Source: Bacillus pumilus (GTDB taxonomy: Bacteria > Bacillota > Bacilli > Bacillales > Bacillaceae). Taken from it: a DNA stretch of 64,000 bases. Below, piece by piece: positions 12,410 to 21,541 of this stretch (positions are counted from its first letter, which is position 1; each line of letters starts with the position of its first letter). Position numbers and translations under genes: made by a program. A model generated the notes under the pieces. The model ran no database searches. It saw only the letters and a program-made list of their open reading frames with translations, and was not told the DNA's origin. The DNA lies in the NCBI RefSeq assembly GCF_009937765.1, contig NZ_CP047089.1, positions 804,272-868,271 of the forward strand. Direction: 5' to 3'.

Positions 12410-13146
12410 TATTGTGTATCTGACTGTTCTGCTGGTTTTTGTAGCACATCACCGAGCAAGGTTTCTACATTTTTCAAATGCGTAAGCATCGCTTTCTCTG
12501 CTTCTTCTGGCTGCCTGGCCATGACGGCTTTGTAAATTTGTTCATGTTCTTCGTAAAGCTTCCGAATCGAGGCTTTCGTTGAGAATAACACAACTTTTCT
12601 CGTTTCCCGCATCGTTTCGACTAACAAGGTTGAGACTTGATTCATTAACACCTTTAATATGTCATTCTTCGAGGCTTTGGCTAATGCAAGATGGAAGGTG
12701 AGATCTGCCTCTTCACCAATTTCTTCACGGGCTTCTGCTTGCTTCATTTGTTCGAGTGCATCACGCAGCTGATGAAGGTCATCGTCCGTCCGAAGCAGCG
12801 CCGCCTTTTTGACAGCACCTGTTTCAATAATCGTTCTCACTTCAAGGAGCTGTCTGACATCATGCTGCTTCATTAAAAATGCAGGAGATAAAGAAAATGC
12901 GAGCTGTTCCGGATCGAACTGCTTCACATATGTGCCTTCCCCTTGTTTCATTTCTATTAATCCGATTGCCTTGAGAGCAGACAGCGCCTCTCTCACAGCG
13001 GAACGGCTGACTTGAAAGCTTTCTGAAAGCGCTTGAACCGAATCTAATTTTTCTCCCGGAAGAAGCTCACCAGTACGAATGGATTCGATTAATGCATCCG
13101 CAATTTCTTCATATATTTTTTTGGTTTTTATTTGTTTATATTTCAA
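12409..13146 (-). CDS. lutR: GntR/FadR-family regulator LutR
   Basis: Repressor of lactate-utilisation genes in B. subtilis, where it also influences biofilm. 245 residues. An N-terminal GntR winged helix (about 8-75, with SVQALSESFQVSRSAVREALSA) is followed by an FCD ligand domain (about 90-230) with the metal/ligand histidine pattern DLTFHLALAKAS. Translation starts at a TTG behind GAGGTGAG. The lutABC target genes are not in this window, so it acts at a distance. Its place beside sigL matches B. subtilis. Confidence 0.85.
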   Translation of the reverse strand: MKYKQIKTKKIYEEIADALIESIRTGELLPGEKLDSVQALSESFQVSRSAVREALSALKAIGLIEMKQGEGTYVKQFDPEQLAFSLSPAFLMKQHDVRQLLEVRTIIETGAVKKAALLRTDDDLHQLRDALEQMKQAEAREEIGEEADLTFHLALAKASKNDILKVLMNQVSTLLVETMRETRKVVLFSTKASIRKLYEEHEQIYKAVMARQPEEAEKAMLTHLKNVETLLGDVLQKPAEQSDTQ

Positions 13147-13278
13147 TTGGTCTCACCTCATCACTGTTGTCTACCCTTCTCGGCTCATGCCCTATCTTAT
13201 ACTTTACCCCAAAATTTCCGTTCACACGTCTCCCCGATTTAATTTTCAAAAAATCTTCTGCGTACCTCGCTTCCAACT

Positions 13279-13313
13279 AAAAAAAGCACCTGCCATGTTT
13301 CTGGCAAGTACTT
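13279..13313 (-). terminator. terminator of sigL
   Basis: A 12-bp stem on the minus strand (13302-13313 with 13284-13295, wobble pairs only) has a 6-base loop and is followed by a T run. It begins just after the sigL stop. Confidence 0.9.
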
Positions 13314-13317
13314 CATT

Positions 13318-14616
13318 TTAATCATAGCGCTTCCGCAGTGTAGATGATGGAAGATTCATTTGTTCACGGTATTTCGCAATGGTTCTGCGCGACACTCGGA
13401 TGCCAAAGGTTTGCTGTAGTTTCGTCATCATTTGCTGATCTGAATACGGTTTTTTCTTATTTTCCGTTTGGATCAGCTCTGTGATGTACGTCTTGACTGT
13501 ATAGCTAGATGCCTCTTCCAGCGAGGGTCCTTCTAGCTTTGCTTGGAAAAATTGTTTCATTTCCATGAGACCATAAGGGGTTTGCACCATTTTCCCTTTC
13601 ACTGTTCGGCTGACTGTGGACTCATGCACTTGCAAGATATCTGCGATCCGCCTCATCGTAAGCGGTTTCATTTTATGTTTCCCTGTAAGGAAAAAATCTG
13701 TCTGGTGTAAGATAATCTCACGAACGACATGGGTCATCGTTTGTTTTCTTTGCTTCAGCGCTTGGACAAGCCAATTGTACTGCTGCTCTTTTTCCTTTAG
13801 ATACACATATGCTTCATGACGCTTTTGGTCTTGAATCATGGCGAAGTATCTTTCATTCATTTCAACATCTGGGAAAGCGCGCTGATTCAGCTCAAATGTA
13901 ATGTGATCCTGCACGACAGTAATTGTTACATCTGGCTCTATATACATATGATCTTCTTCGTATGAGAAATGGATGCCTGGTCTTGGTTCAAGCTGCGACA
14001 CCTCATCTTGTACTGCTTGTAGTGTTTTCATGGAAATGCCTGTTTTCGCCGCGATTTCCTTCCAAGCCTTTCTTGCAAAGAGAAAAAAGTGCTCATCGAT
14101 GATCAGCTCGGCTTCGTACCAGCGTTCCTTTTTTCTTCTTAGTTGAAGCAGGATGCATTCTTGTAATGATCTCGCCCCAATACCAGCAGGCTCTAGTGAT
14201 TGAAGCTGATGAAGGACGGCTTCTACTTCTTCAGCTGACACCTTTAAGACAGCTGCCATTTCGTCAACCGGTTCATTTAAATAGCCGTTGGAATCAATGG
14301 ACTCGATCATAAAATGAAAGATTTTTTGATTCTTTTCATTTAGATTTAAATCAATGGCTTGTTTCTTTAAATACATTTGCAGGCTTTCTTTTTGATGCGT
14401 TCGATACGGCTCTGTCATTCGGTCTTGAGATTTTTTATGATAAACTGGTTGATAGCTGTCCGTGTCTTTCCGCTCAATCAGAGGGTTCTCAAGCGCTAAC
14501 TGGTCAAGATACTCGCCAAGCTCAGTGCTATTCAGCTGGAGCAATGTAATGGCCTGCCTGAGTTCTTGTGTGAGCACCTGCTTTAATACTTGTTCTTGTT
14601 GCAGATTAAGGCTCAT
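13318..14616 (-). CDS. sigL: RNA polymerase sigma-54 factor (sigma-L)
   Basis: Sigma-54 family factor used for rocDE, levanase and bkd-type promoters. 432 residues (B. subtilis about 436). Region I is a glutamine/leucine-rich N-terminus (residues 1-50, QEQVLKQVLTQELRQAITLLQLN). The core-binding domain lies in the middle, and the C-terminal RpoN box motif is ISRRTIAKYREQ-like, seen here as VSRRTIAKYREQMNLPSS. It starts with an ATG after a GGGAGGGGA ribosome site. The sigma-L promoter of rocD lies only a few kilobases away. Confidence 0.96.
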   Translation of the reverse strand: MSLNLQQEQVLKQVLTQELRQAITLLQLNSTELGEYLDQLALENPLIERKDTDSYQPVYHKKSQDRMTEPYRTHQKESLQMYLKKQAIDLNLNEKNQKIFHFMIESIDSNGYLNEPVDEMAAVLKVSAEEVEAVLHQLQSLEPAGIGARSLQECILLQLRRKKERWYEAELIIDEHFFLFARKAWKEIAAKTGISMKTLQAVQDEVSQLEPRPGIHFSYEEDHMYIEPDVTITVVQDHITFELNQRAFPDVEMNERYFAMIQDQKRHEAYVYLKEKEQQYNWLVQALKQRKQTMTHVVREIILHQTDFFLTGKHKMKPLTMRRIADILQVHESTVSRTVKGKMVQTPYGLMEMKQFFQAKLEGPSLEEASSYTVKTYITELIQTENKKKPYSDQQMMTKLQQTFGIRVSRRTIAKYREQMNLPSSTLRKRYD

Positions 14617-14686
14617 TGTCTCCCCTCCCTCTCATCATTTTACATGAAGATTGACGGACCGTATATACGAAATAGGAGTGATTTCC

Positions 14687-14902
14687 ATGTCTGAACTTTT
14701 TTCCGTTCCATACTTTGTTGACAACTTGAAACAGCACATCGCCATGAATCAAAATGAAGACAAAATTCATGCGATGAATGCCTATTACCGCTCAGTGGTG
14801 TCAACACTTGTACAAGATCAGCTGACCAAAAACGCTGTGGTTTTGAAGCGTATTCAGCATCTTGATGAGGCGTATCAAAAGGTGAAAAAAGAAAGTGAAT
14901 GA
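14687..14902 (+). CDS. yvfG: conserved small protein YvfG
   Basis: 71-residue soluble protein of unknown function, almost entirely helical (NLKQHIAMNQNEDKIHAMNAYYRS). The start MSELFSVPYF was chosen because TAGGAGTG lies 6 bases upstream. It is divergent from sigL, as in B. subtilis. A strong terminator follows. A crystal structure of the B. subtilis protein is known to me as a helical dimer, but no function is established. Confidence 0.9.
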   Translation: MSELFSVPYFVDNLKQHIAMNQNEDKIHAMNAYYRSVVSTLVQDQLTKNAVVLKRIQHLDEAYQKVKKESE

Positions 14903-14912
14903 TTGAATAAGC

Positions 14913-14949
14913 ACACCCTTTGTCATAATGGCAAAGGGTGTTTTTCTTT
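14913..14949 (+). terminator. terminator of yvfG, overlapping the MATE gene end
   Basis: ACACCCTTTG (14913-14922) pairs with CAAAGGGTGT (14932-14941), followed by TTTTCTTTT. The stem contains the stop codon and last codons of the convergent MATE gene. Confidence 0.9.
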
Positions 14950-16248
14950 TGCAAAAAGTTTCTGATCAAGCCTTGATTTGTACATCATCAAAAAGCCAGA
15001 CCGTCCAACTGTATAGATGATAAAGGAAAACCATAAACCATGATTGTGCCAAATAGGCGTAACTGCTGCTTGAACAACGATAAACAAGACCATCGCAAAC
15101 AGCATCGAATTTCTGACAGGGGCAATTTCTGTTGCACCTGTAAATACGCCGTATATGACCAAACCGAAACAAGCGGCAAACGGATAGAGAACGAGCCAGT
15201 CTGCATAGCCTAATGTCACATCTAGAAGACGCGGAAGATTTGTAAACAAGCCCAAGATCGGCTCTTTTAAGAGAAAATAAACCGACGCAATGAGGCATGC
15301 CATAACAAGTGCCCACTGCCTTGAAAGGGTTAAAGTTCTCTCATAAAGGGTGCGGTCATTTGCTCCAACTGATCTGCCCACAAGGATGCTGGATGCATTG
15401 GCAAAACCATCGAACAAATAAGCCATGATGTAGTGAATTTGAAATAAGATGGCATTGGCCGCCAGCATCTCTGTTCCAAAAGAAGCTCCTTTTGCTGTAA
15501 ACATGTTAATCACGACGAGCAGACAAATCGTTCGAATAAACAAATCTTTATTCACATGAAACATTTTCTGCACTGCCTGTGTATCCATGATTTTTTTAAG
15601 AGACGGCATTTGGAACCCGTTTTTTGAATGCTTCATGATGATCCATGCGCCTAGCACAAAGGCGGTTAATTCAGATATCAATGTCGCAGCCGCCACCCCT
15701 TTGACTGCAAACGAAAACACATGAACAAGCAGAAGGGCAAGTACCATATTCATGACATTGATCAAGATTTGTAAAGAGAGGGCTTCTTTCATTTTTGCCA
15801 TTCCCATCAGCCAGCCTAATATCACATAATTCATCAAGGTAAACGGCGCACCCCAAATTCGAATATGAAAGTAATCTGCTGCAAATTGCCGAACATCCGC
15901 AGCGGGAGAGATCACGAGAAAAGCAGATTGAATAATAGGCCATTGCAGAGCAATAAAACAAAGGCCGACAATGATGGCGATTAAAAAGGGTCTTAGAAAA
16001 GCAAGTACGCCCTGCTCTTCACTCTGCGCCCCGTTTGCCTGAGCGGCAAACGCAGATGTACTCACCCGCAAAAAACCAAAGAGCCAATAGAGTGTACTGA
16101 AAATAAGACTGCCAACCGCGACGCCTCCAATATATGCGGGATTGGCAAGCTGACCGACAACAGCTGTATCAACAGCTCCAAGTAATGGAGTGGTCATCGT
16201 TGAGATGGTTAAAGGAATGGCTAAAGCTAAATACGCTCGATGGTTCAC
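14923..16248 (-). CDS. MATE-family multidrug/metabolite exporter (DinF-like)
   Basis: Multi-antimicrobial extrusion protein of 441 residues with 12 predicted helices in two homologous halves (about 1-220 and 235-430). Typical motifs are the N-terminal LAIPLTISTMTTPLLGAVDTA and the mid-protein GASFGTEMLAANAILFQ. Expected to be an inner-membrane antiporter driven by sodium or protons; substrate unknown. It lies just downstream of a metal-chelate importer operon but behind a terminator. Whether it exports a chelator is speculation. The stop codon lies inside the yvfG terminator hairpin. Confidence 0.88.
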   Translation of the reverse strand: MNHRAYLALAIPLTISTMTTPLLGAVDTAVVGQLANPAYIGGVAVGSLIFSTLYWLFGFLRVSTSAFAAQANGAQSEEQGVLAFLRPFLIAIIVGLCFIALQWPIIQSAFLVISPAADVRQFAADYFHIRIWGAPFTLMNYVILGWLMGMAKMKEALSLQILINVMNMVLALLLVHVFSFAVKGVAAATLISELTAFVLGAWIIMKHSKNGFQMPSLKKIMDTQAVQKMFHVNKDLFIRTICLLVVINMFTAKGASFGTEMLAANAILFQIHYIMAYLFDGFANASSILVGRSVGANDRTLYERTLTLSRQWALVMACLIASVYFLLKEPILGLFTNLPRLLDVTLGYADWLVLYPFAACFGLVIYGVFTGATEIAPVRNSMLFAMVLFIVVQAAVTPIWHNHGLWFSFIIYTVGRSGFLMMYKSRLDQKLFAKEKHPLPL

Positions 16249-16268
16249 GATGCCACCTGCCTTTCATG

Positions 16269-16293
16269 AAAAATAGCCTCTTCTAAAAGAGGC
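16269..16293 (-). terminator. terminator of the Fur-box Nik/Cnt-type operon
   Basis: Minus-strand GCCTCTT-N4-AAGAGGC (16276-16293) is followed by TATTTTTC. Confidence 0.85.
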
Positions 16294-16310
16294 ATTGCTG
16301 AAATAAAGAA

Positions 16311-17126
16311 TTATCGAAACGGTCTACCAATTGTTCGGGACAAAGGATGGTCTGCGAGCATTGCATCTCTCATTTTTTGCACCGCTTTCTCTTCTGATGA
16401 AAAGAAATCATCCTTTGATTGAAATTGAGCAACAAGTTCACCTTGATCCAATATCGCCAATTGATCACTTAAGTGATAGGCTGCTGTCATATCATGTGTA
16501 ATAAATAAGTAAGCGACACCTAGTTCCTTCTTTAATTCTACTAATAAATCTAAAATGACACCCTGTGTGACCATGTCTAGACTGCTGACGGATTCATCCA
16601 GTACGACGAGCTTTGGCTGCAGCAATAAGGCTCTAGCAATGTTGATCCTTTGCAGCTGACCACCGCTGAATTGATGCGGATATTTAGACAAATCCTTTTC
16701 ACTGAGCCCGACTCTTTCCAGCCAATGGATGAGCACGCTTTTACGTTCTTTTCGGCTCATGGTTTCATAGTTTTCAAGCGGCTCGGATAAAATTTGTTCG
16801 ACTGTCCACCTTGGATTGACCGCCGAGTACGAATCTTGAAACACCGCTTGCACATGCCGGCGATAATGTTTGCGTGTTCGTTGATCTGCACAATATATAT
16901 CCTGCCCTTCAAAGAGAACCTGACCGGCTTTTGGCTTCTCTAGACCAAGTATGATACGGCCTAGCGTGCTTTTCCCTGCGCCGCTTTGCCCCAGCAATCC
17001 GACGCACGTGCCTTCTTCAATGATTAAATCGACGCCGTTTAAAACTTGGTCTGCGCCTTTTTTTTTCATCAGAAACGACCGGTTGTTGTATGAATGACTA
17101 ACTGCTTTCACTTCTAATAAATGCAA
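16311..17126 (-). CDS. ABC importer ATPase 2 (NikE/CntF/OppF type), Fur-box operon
   Basis: Nucleotide-binding subunit of a peptide/nickel/metal-chelate importer, 271 residues. Walker A is GQSGAGKST, the ABC signature FSGGQLQR and Walker B LVVLDESVS; the H-loop is ITHDM. The in-frame GTG at 17136-17138 lies inside GAGGTGAG, so the TTG at 17124-17126 (start of MHLLEVKAVSHSY) was chosen. Last gene of a five-gene operon with the order binding protein, permease, permease, ATPase, ATPase. Substrate is discussed under the binding protein. Confidence 0.87.
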   Translation of the reverse strand: MHLLEVKAVSHSYNNRSFLMKKKGADQVLNGVDLIIEEGTCVGLLGQSGAGKSTLGRIILGLEKPKAGQVLFEGQDIYCADQRTRKHYRRHVQAVFQDSYSAVNPRWTVEQILSEPLENYETMSRKERKSVLIHWLERVGLSEKDLSKYPHQFSGGQLQRINIARALLLQPKLVVLDESVSSLDMVTQGVILDLLVELKKELGVAYLFITHDMTAAYHLSDQLAILDQGELVAQFQSKDDFFSSEEKAVQKMRDAMLADHPLSRTIGRPFR

Positions 17127-17139
17127 GGGTCTTCTCACC

Positions 17140-17946
17140 TCAAATCGGGCAAACAGCTGGGATGGATGGACGAGCTGCTAATAGTTTCTTTGTATAATCA
17201 TGCTTTGGGTTTTCAAAAAGCTCCAGCACTTCTGCTTTCTCTACCATTTCTCCCTGCCTCATGACAACAACCTGATCTGCCATTTCTGCAATGACGCCAA
17301 GGTCGTGAGTAATGAGCAAAATGGCGGTTCCATACTCATGACGAATGTGGTTCAGATGCTCCAGCACCAGTTTCTGCGTGTGTACATCTAAAGCAGTTGT
17401 TGGTTCATCTGCTATGAGGAGAGGCGGGTGCATACAGGCAGCCATGGCAATCATGACACGTTGCAGCATGCCGCCGCTTAGTTCAAAAGGATACTTGTTT
17501 AATAGCTTGTCTGGCTGCGGCAGATTCATCTGCGCTAACGCATCCATCGCCTTCGCTTTTGCCTGCCTTTTACTAACAGTGGTATGCCGGCGGATGGTTT
17601 CAATCAGCTGATGACCGATCGTCCATACAGGAGTAAAGCTGTTCATTGGATTTTGCATAATATACGAGATGTCCTTACCCCGAATAGAACGCATATCCCT
17701 TTCACTCATACCGATCAATTCTCGTCCTTGTAATGTGATGCTGCCAGTAACATCCGTTGTTTTCCGGTCAAGCATATGTAAGATCGACATACTTGTGACT
17801 GTTTTCCCGCAGCCGCTCTCACCTATTAATCCAACGATTTGACCACGCCCTACTTCAAACGATACGTCCTGAATAAGAGAGGTTGTCCCATGAGGCGTTT
17901 TCGTCTGCACATGCAGGTTCTCTATTTGTAAAATGGACTCTTGCAC
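17140..17946 (-). CDS. ABC importer ATPase 1 (NikD/CntD/OppD type), Fur-box operon
   Basis: Nucleotide-binding subunit, 268 residues from the GTG at 17944-17946, chosen because AAAGGA lies 9 bases upstream; a longer frame to 17982 has no good ribosome site. Walker A is GESGCGKT, signature LSGGMLQR and Walker B LLIADEPTT; the H-loop is ITHDLGV. It forms the heterodimeric motor with the ATPase encoded downstream. With the shorter start it follows the permease gene by 13 bases. Confidence 0.87.
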   Translation of the reverse strand: MQESILQIENLHVQTKTPHGTTSLIQDVSFEVGRGQIVGLIGESGCGKTVTSMSILHMLDRKTTDVTGSITLQGRELIGMSERDMRSIRGKDISYIMQNPMNSFTPVWTIGHQLIETIRRHTTVSKRQAKAKAMDALAQMNLPQPDKLLNKYPFELSGGMLQRVMIAMAACMHPPLLIADEPTTALDVHTQKLVLEHLNHIRHEYGTAILLITHDLGVIAEMADQVVVMRQGEMVEKAEVLELFENPKHDYTKKLLAARPSIPAVCPI

Positions 17947-17959
17947 ATTGATCATTCCT

Positions 17960-18793
17960 TTACACTCGGCGTTTGATACCATATTTCTCTGAAAGGGCTT
18001 CTCCTAGTAAATTAAAAAGAACGACGACAGCCATGATGACAAGACCTGGATACAGCATCAACTGCGGATTCGTTTGAATATACGATTTTCCTTCATGGAT
18101 CATCGCTCCCCATTCTGGCATAGGAGGCTGAACGCCTAATCCGAGAAAGGACATTGCTGAAATGTCCATAATCGCCCAGCCCATTTCAAGTGTGCCAATG
18201 ACAGCGAGTGGCGGCAAGACATTTGGAATCATATGCTTTCTCATGATATTCCAGTGGGATGTCCCGCTAATTTTCGCCGCGGCAATAAAGTTCTGTTCCT
18301 TTAAACTCAGTACCATTCCTCTGAAGACGCGAGCATAGTATACCCATTGTACAAGCATCAAAGCCAGCACAACTTGAGACAGTCCAGGACCGAAGATGCC
18401 GACTAGTCCGAGGATCAGCACTAGGTTCGGGAATGCCATGATCCCGTCGCAGATTCTCATTAAGACGTGATCGATCCAGCCGCCTTTATAACCTGACAAC
18501 ACCCCAACGATTAACCCAATCAATAAAGAAGAGAGAAAGATTAATAACGCACAGCCTAGTGAAACACGGGCACCATATAAAATTCGTGATAAATTGCACC
18601 GGCCTAATTGATCTGTCCCAAGAGGATACTCCCACGAAGACCCCTTTAGCTTCATCGCTAGATTGACAGCCGCCGGATCATGCGGGGCAATCCACGGTGC
18701 ACATATTGTGACAATCAGCAATAGACCAAGGAACACCACGCAGATCGAGATCATCTTTTGATGAGAGAAGAGATATTTTCCTTTTGTCATCAT
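17960..18793 (-). CDS. ABC importer permease 2 (NikC/CntC type), Fur-box operon
   Basis: 277-residue inner-membrane permease of the OppC/NikC family with about six helices. The N-terminal PHDPAAVNLAMKLKG-YPLGTDQLGR segment is the family hallmark, and the ATPase-coupling EAA loop is AAKISGTSHWNIMRKHMIPN. The start overlaps the upstream permease by 4 bases (ATGA), showing coupling. Confidence 0.92.
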   Translation of the reverse strand: MMTKGKYLFSHQKMISICVVFLGLLLIVTICAPWIAPHDPAAVNLAMKLKGSSWEYPLGTDQLGRCNLSRILYGARVSLGCALLIFLSSLLIGLIVGVLSGYKGGWIDHVLMRICDGIMAFPNLVLILGLVGIFGPGLSQVVLALMLVQWVYYARVFRGMVLSLKEQNFIAAAKISGTSHWNIMRKHMIPNVLPPLAVIGTLEMGWAIMDISAMSFLGLGVQPPMPEWGAMIHEGKSYIQTNPQLMLYPGLVIMAVVVLFNLLGEALSEKYGIKRRV

Positions 18794-19734
18794 GACTGGC
18801 GGCCTTCCTTTCTGGAAATACGGGGGTCAATGATCAGCTGAAGTAAGTCCACAATCAAGCTGCTCAAGATAAAGATACATGCTGCCATGAGGACATAGAA
18901 TTGAATGACCGGCAGATCCCGGTTAAAGATCGCTTCAATAAAGAAGCGTCCAAACCCTGGCCATGAAAAAACTGCCTCGACGATAATGGTTCCTGTGAGC
19001 AGCTTGCCAAGATTCACCCCAAGCCCTGTCAGCATGGGCGATATCGCAATTCTCAATACATGCTTGAACATGATTGACCGTTCCTTTAATCCTCTGATTC
19101 TCGCATATTGAACAAACGGCTCTTGTAGCGCCTCACTCACACTTGATCGTAATAGCCTTGTATACATCGCAATTAAAGGGACGGCCAGTGTGACCGACGG
19201 CAGGATGAGATGCGCCCATGTTCCGACCCCTTCAACCGGTAGAAGATCGAGCTTCACGGAAAAAAAGAAGATGAGCAAATACCCCAAGACAAACGTCGGG
19301 ATAGATGCTCCTAAGAAAGAAACGAGCCGGCTCACATGATCAACAATTCCATTTTTCCTCATGCCGCTGAAAAATCCGAGTGGAATGCTGACACAGATAG
19401 CGATCAGTAGACTAGTCAGCGCCAACTGAATCGTCGCGGGTATTCTATAGATCACCTCATGAAGCACAGGCTGGTTAGACATATATGACTTACCAAAATC
19501 AAGGTGAATGACTTTTTCAATGGTGTGAAGATATTGCATATAAAACGGTTGGTCTAATCCAAATTCACTTCGTTTTTGCGATAATATTTCATCCGTTGGC
19601 TGGATATGAGCCGCTGCTAAATATGCCTCCGCCGGGTCAACTGGAGAAAGGTGAATCATACCAGTCGTGAAAAGAGTGGCTAATAAAAATACAGGGATGA
19701 TTGATAGCATGCGTTTGACGATATAGCGGCCCAT
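18790..19734 (-). CDS. ABC importer permease 1 (NikB/CntB type), Fur-box operon
   Basis: 314-residue inner-membrane permease of the OppB/NikB family. The N-terminus YIVKRMLSIIPVFLLATLF is typical, the conserved DP-rich loop (SPVDPAEAYL) follows and the EAA loop is YARIRGLKERSIMFKHVLR. It lies 18 bases after the binding-protein gene with an AGGAA-type ribosome site. Confidence 0.92.
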   Translation of the reverse strand: MGRYIVKRMLSIIPVFLLATLFTTGMIHLSPVDPAEAYLAAAHIQPTDEILSQKRSEFGLDQPFYMQYLHTIEKVIHLDFGKSYMSNQPVLHEVIYRIPATIQLALTSLLIAICVSIPLGFFSGMRKNGIVDHVSRLVSFLGASIPTFVLGYLLIFFFSVKLDLLPVEGVGTWAHLILPSVTLAVPLIAMYTRLLRSSVSEALQEPFVQYARIRGLKERSIMFKHVLRIAISPMLTGLGVNLGKLLTGTIIVEAVFSWPGFGRFFIEAIFNRDLPVIQFYVLMAACIFILSSLIVDLLQLIIDPRISRKEGRQS

Positions 19735-19752
19735 TTCCTAACCTTCCTTCTA

Positions 19753-21375
19753 TTACTTCAGCTTAATACCTGTGAATGGATGTTCATCGCGATTTGCTGG
19801 GAACTCAAAGTCCTTCACATTTTTTTGATAAACGGCTGTCTTTTTAAAATAAGAGATTGGCACAATCGCTCCTTGATCCTGTAATGAAGATAAGACAGAC
19901 GAATAAAGTGCTTTTCGTTTGTTTTCATTGGTTGTTGATGGAATTTCGCTCATTTCTTTGATCAGCTTGTCCTTATTTGGATAGGCTGAGATGGCTTCTT
20001 TGAATCCAAAACCATCTGATGAGACGACGTTCATAAATGTATGCGGATCATATGGCGCTCCGTAGTTGCTAAAGAAGTTCATATCAAACTTGTTGGCTTT
20101 AAAGCGCTGCACCTGTGTTGCCAGCTCCACACCTTCAAGTTTGACGCCAACACCGATGGCACCCCATTCTGCTTGAAGCGTCTCCGCCATCGCTTTTTGA
20201 ATTGATTCTGCTGAATCATACATCATACTAAATTCAAGCGTTTTTCCATCTTTTTCACGAACGGTTTTTCCTTTTGGAAGTGTCCATCCTGCTTCATCCA
20301 GCAATGCTTTCGCTTTGTCTACATCATATTGGAACGACTTCACCTTAATATCGGATGTGTAAGGCATGTTGGTCGGCAATATGTGATCTGCTTCATCCTC
20401 TAAGCCAGAGGTGACACCTTCTACCATTGATTTCTTATTGATCGCATATTGAAGGGCGTGTCGCACTTTCTCATCTGACAGCTGATCGACTTTTGTGTTC
20501 ATGACAAGCTGTCTCGTTGCTACAGGCTCTGACATTTTTGTTTCATACTTGCCGCTTGCCTCTAACTGTTTGTAGGCATCTAAGCTAATGGTTCCTTCTC
20601 CATAAAGGACATCTACATCACCTTTTTCAAATGCCATAACTCTCGTTTCCGCATCTGGGATGACCTTGACTTTGATTTCTTTGATCTTTGGTTTTTCTCC
20701 CCAATAATGATCATTCCGTTCAAAAATGGCATAGTCATCTTTTTGATATGTTTTTAATACCCAAGGGCCTGTCCCTACTGGTTTTTCAATTCCTTTTGAT
20801 GTATCTCCGTTTTTAGGGAAGCCTGCTTCGCCTAGAAAACGAACCGGGCGGACAACGGCTAATTCTTGAACAGTTGGATAATATGGCTCTGTTAATGTGA
20901 GTTTAAACGTTTTCTTGTCTACTGCTTCTGTTTTTTTGATTTTTTTTATCACACCTAACCAGCTATGTATATCCTTGTTTTTCAAGATGGAATCAAAGTT
21001 CTTTTTCACAATGTTTGCATTAAACTCAGATCCATCTGAAAATGTCACTTTGTCTCTTAGATGGAACGTGTACACCTTGCCATCCTTTGACACATCCCAT
21101 GATTTCGCTAATTCAGGTTTTAGCTTTCCATTCTTTTGATAGCTGACCAATGGCTCGTAAATCATTGATTGCGCGAACAATTGTGATGGGTTGTATACGT
21201 GCGGATTCATTTCGCCAATATCTCTCGGCCAGGCCATCGTGATCATGTCAGGATGATCCTTATCTCCACCTGCTCCATTGTTTGCTTGAGAGCAGCCTAC
21301 TAATAAAAAGATAATCAGGAAAGGGATGACTGTATTTATTTTAATTTTCGGAAAAAAATGGCTCCAAATCGACAT
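19753..21375 (-). CDS. NikA/CntA-type metal-chelate-binding lipoprotein, Fur-box operon
   Basis: Family 5 solute-binding protein, 540 residues. A lipoprotein signal ends in FLLVGCS, so the mature protein is anchored at the outer face of the membrane. MNPHVYNPSQLFAQSMIYEPLV and GTGPWVLKTYQKDDYAIFERND are close to NikA-type proteins, and GAPYDPHTF fits the same class. This suggests a nickel-, cobalt- or metallophore-bound metal and not a peptide. A near-perfect Fur box lies 25 bases upstream, so iron limitation should induce it. No metallophore biosynthesis genes are in the window. The exact metal is not determined by sequence. Confidence 0.87.
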   Translation of the reverse strand: MSIWSHFFPKIKINTVIPFLIIFLLVGCSQANNGAGGDKDHPDMITMAWPRDIGEMNPHVYNPSQLFAQSMIYEPLVSYQKNGKLKPELAKSWDVSKDGKVYTFHLRDKVTFSDGSEFNANIVKKNFDSILKNKDIHSWLGVIKKIKKTEAVDKKTFKLTLTEPYYPTVQELAVVRPVRFLGEAGFPKNGDTSKGIEKPVGTGPWVLKTYQKDDYAIFERNDHYWGEKPKIKEIKVKVIPDAETRVMAFEKGDVDVLYGEGTISLDAYKQLEASGKYETKMSEPVATRQLVMNTKVDQLSDEKVRHALQYAINKKSMVEGVTSGLEDEADHILPTNMPYTSDIKVKSFQYDVDKAKALLDEAGWTLPKGKTVREKDGKTLEFSMMYDSAESIQKAMAETLQAEWGAIGVGVKLEGVELATQVQRFKANKFDMNFFSNYGAPYDPHTFMNVVSSDGFGFKEAISAYPNKDKLIKEMSEIPSTTNENKRKALYSSVLSSLQDQGAIVPISYFKKTAVYQKNVKDFEFPANRDEHPFTGIKLK

Positions 21376-21398
21376 AAGATGTTCCTCCTAATTGATGC

Positions 21399-21413
21399 TG
21401 ATAATCATTTTCA
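21399..21413 (-). promoter_or_regulatory. Fur box upstream of the Nik/Cnt-type operon
   Basis: Minus-strand TGAAAATGATTATCA matches the Bacillus 7-1-7 Fur consensus TGATAATNATTATCA with a single mismatch. It lies between the ribosome site and any upstream promoter. Confidence 0.85.
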
Positions 21414-21504
21414 TTTTAAGGAGGAAGGTCCTCGTTGTCAATATCATATTTAAATCGAATTGACAATACTTATTCCTATTTATCCCACTAAATGGTGAAT
21501 TTGA

Positions 21505-21541
21505 TAAAAAGAGAGGCAGGCTGCTTACGAGTGAGCAGCCT
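21505..21541 (-). terminator. terminator at the end of the eps operon
   Basis: Minus-strand AGGCTGCT (21534-21541) pairs with AGCAGCCT (21518-21525), and a T run follows after seven bases. The stem includes the epsN stop codon. Confidence 0.65.

Noticed and set aside
13018-13036. cre-like sequence CTGAAAGCGCTTGAA
   Set aside because: It lies in the lutR coding sequence, lacks the conserved last CA, and has no promoter nearby to control.
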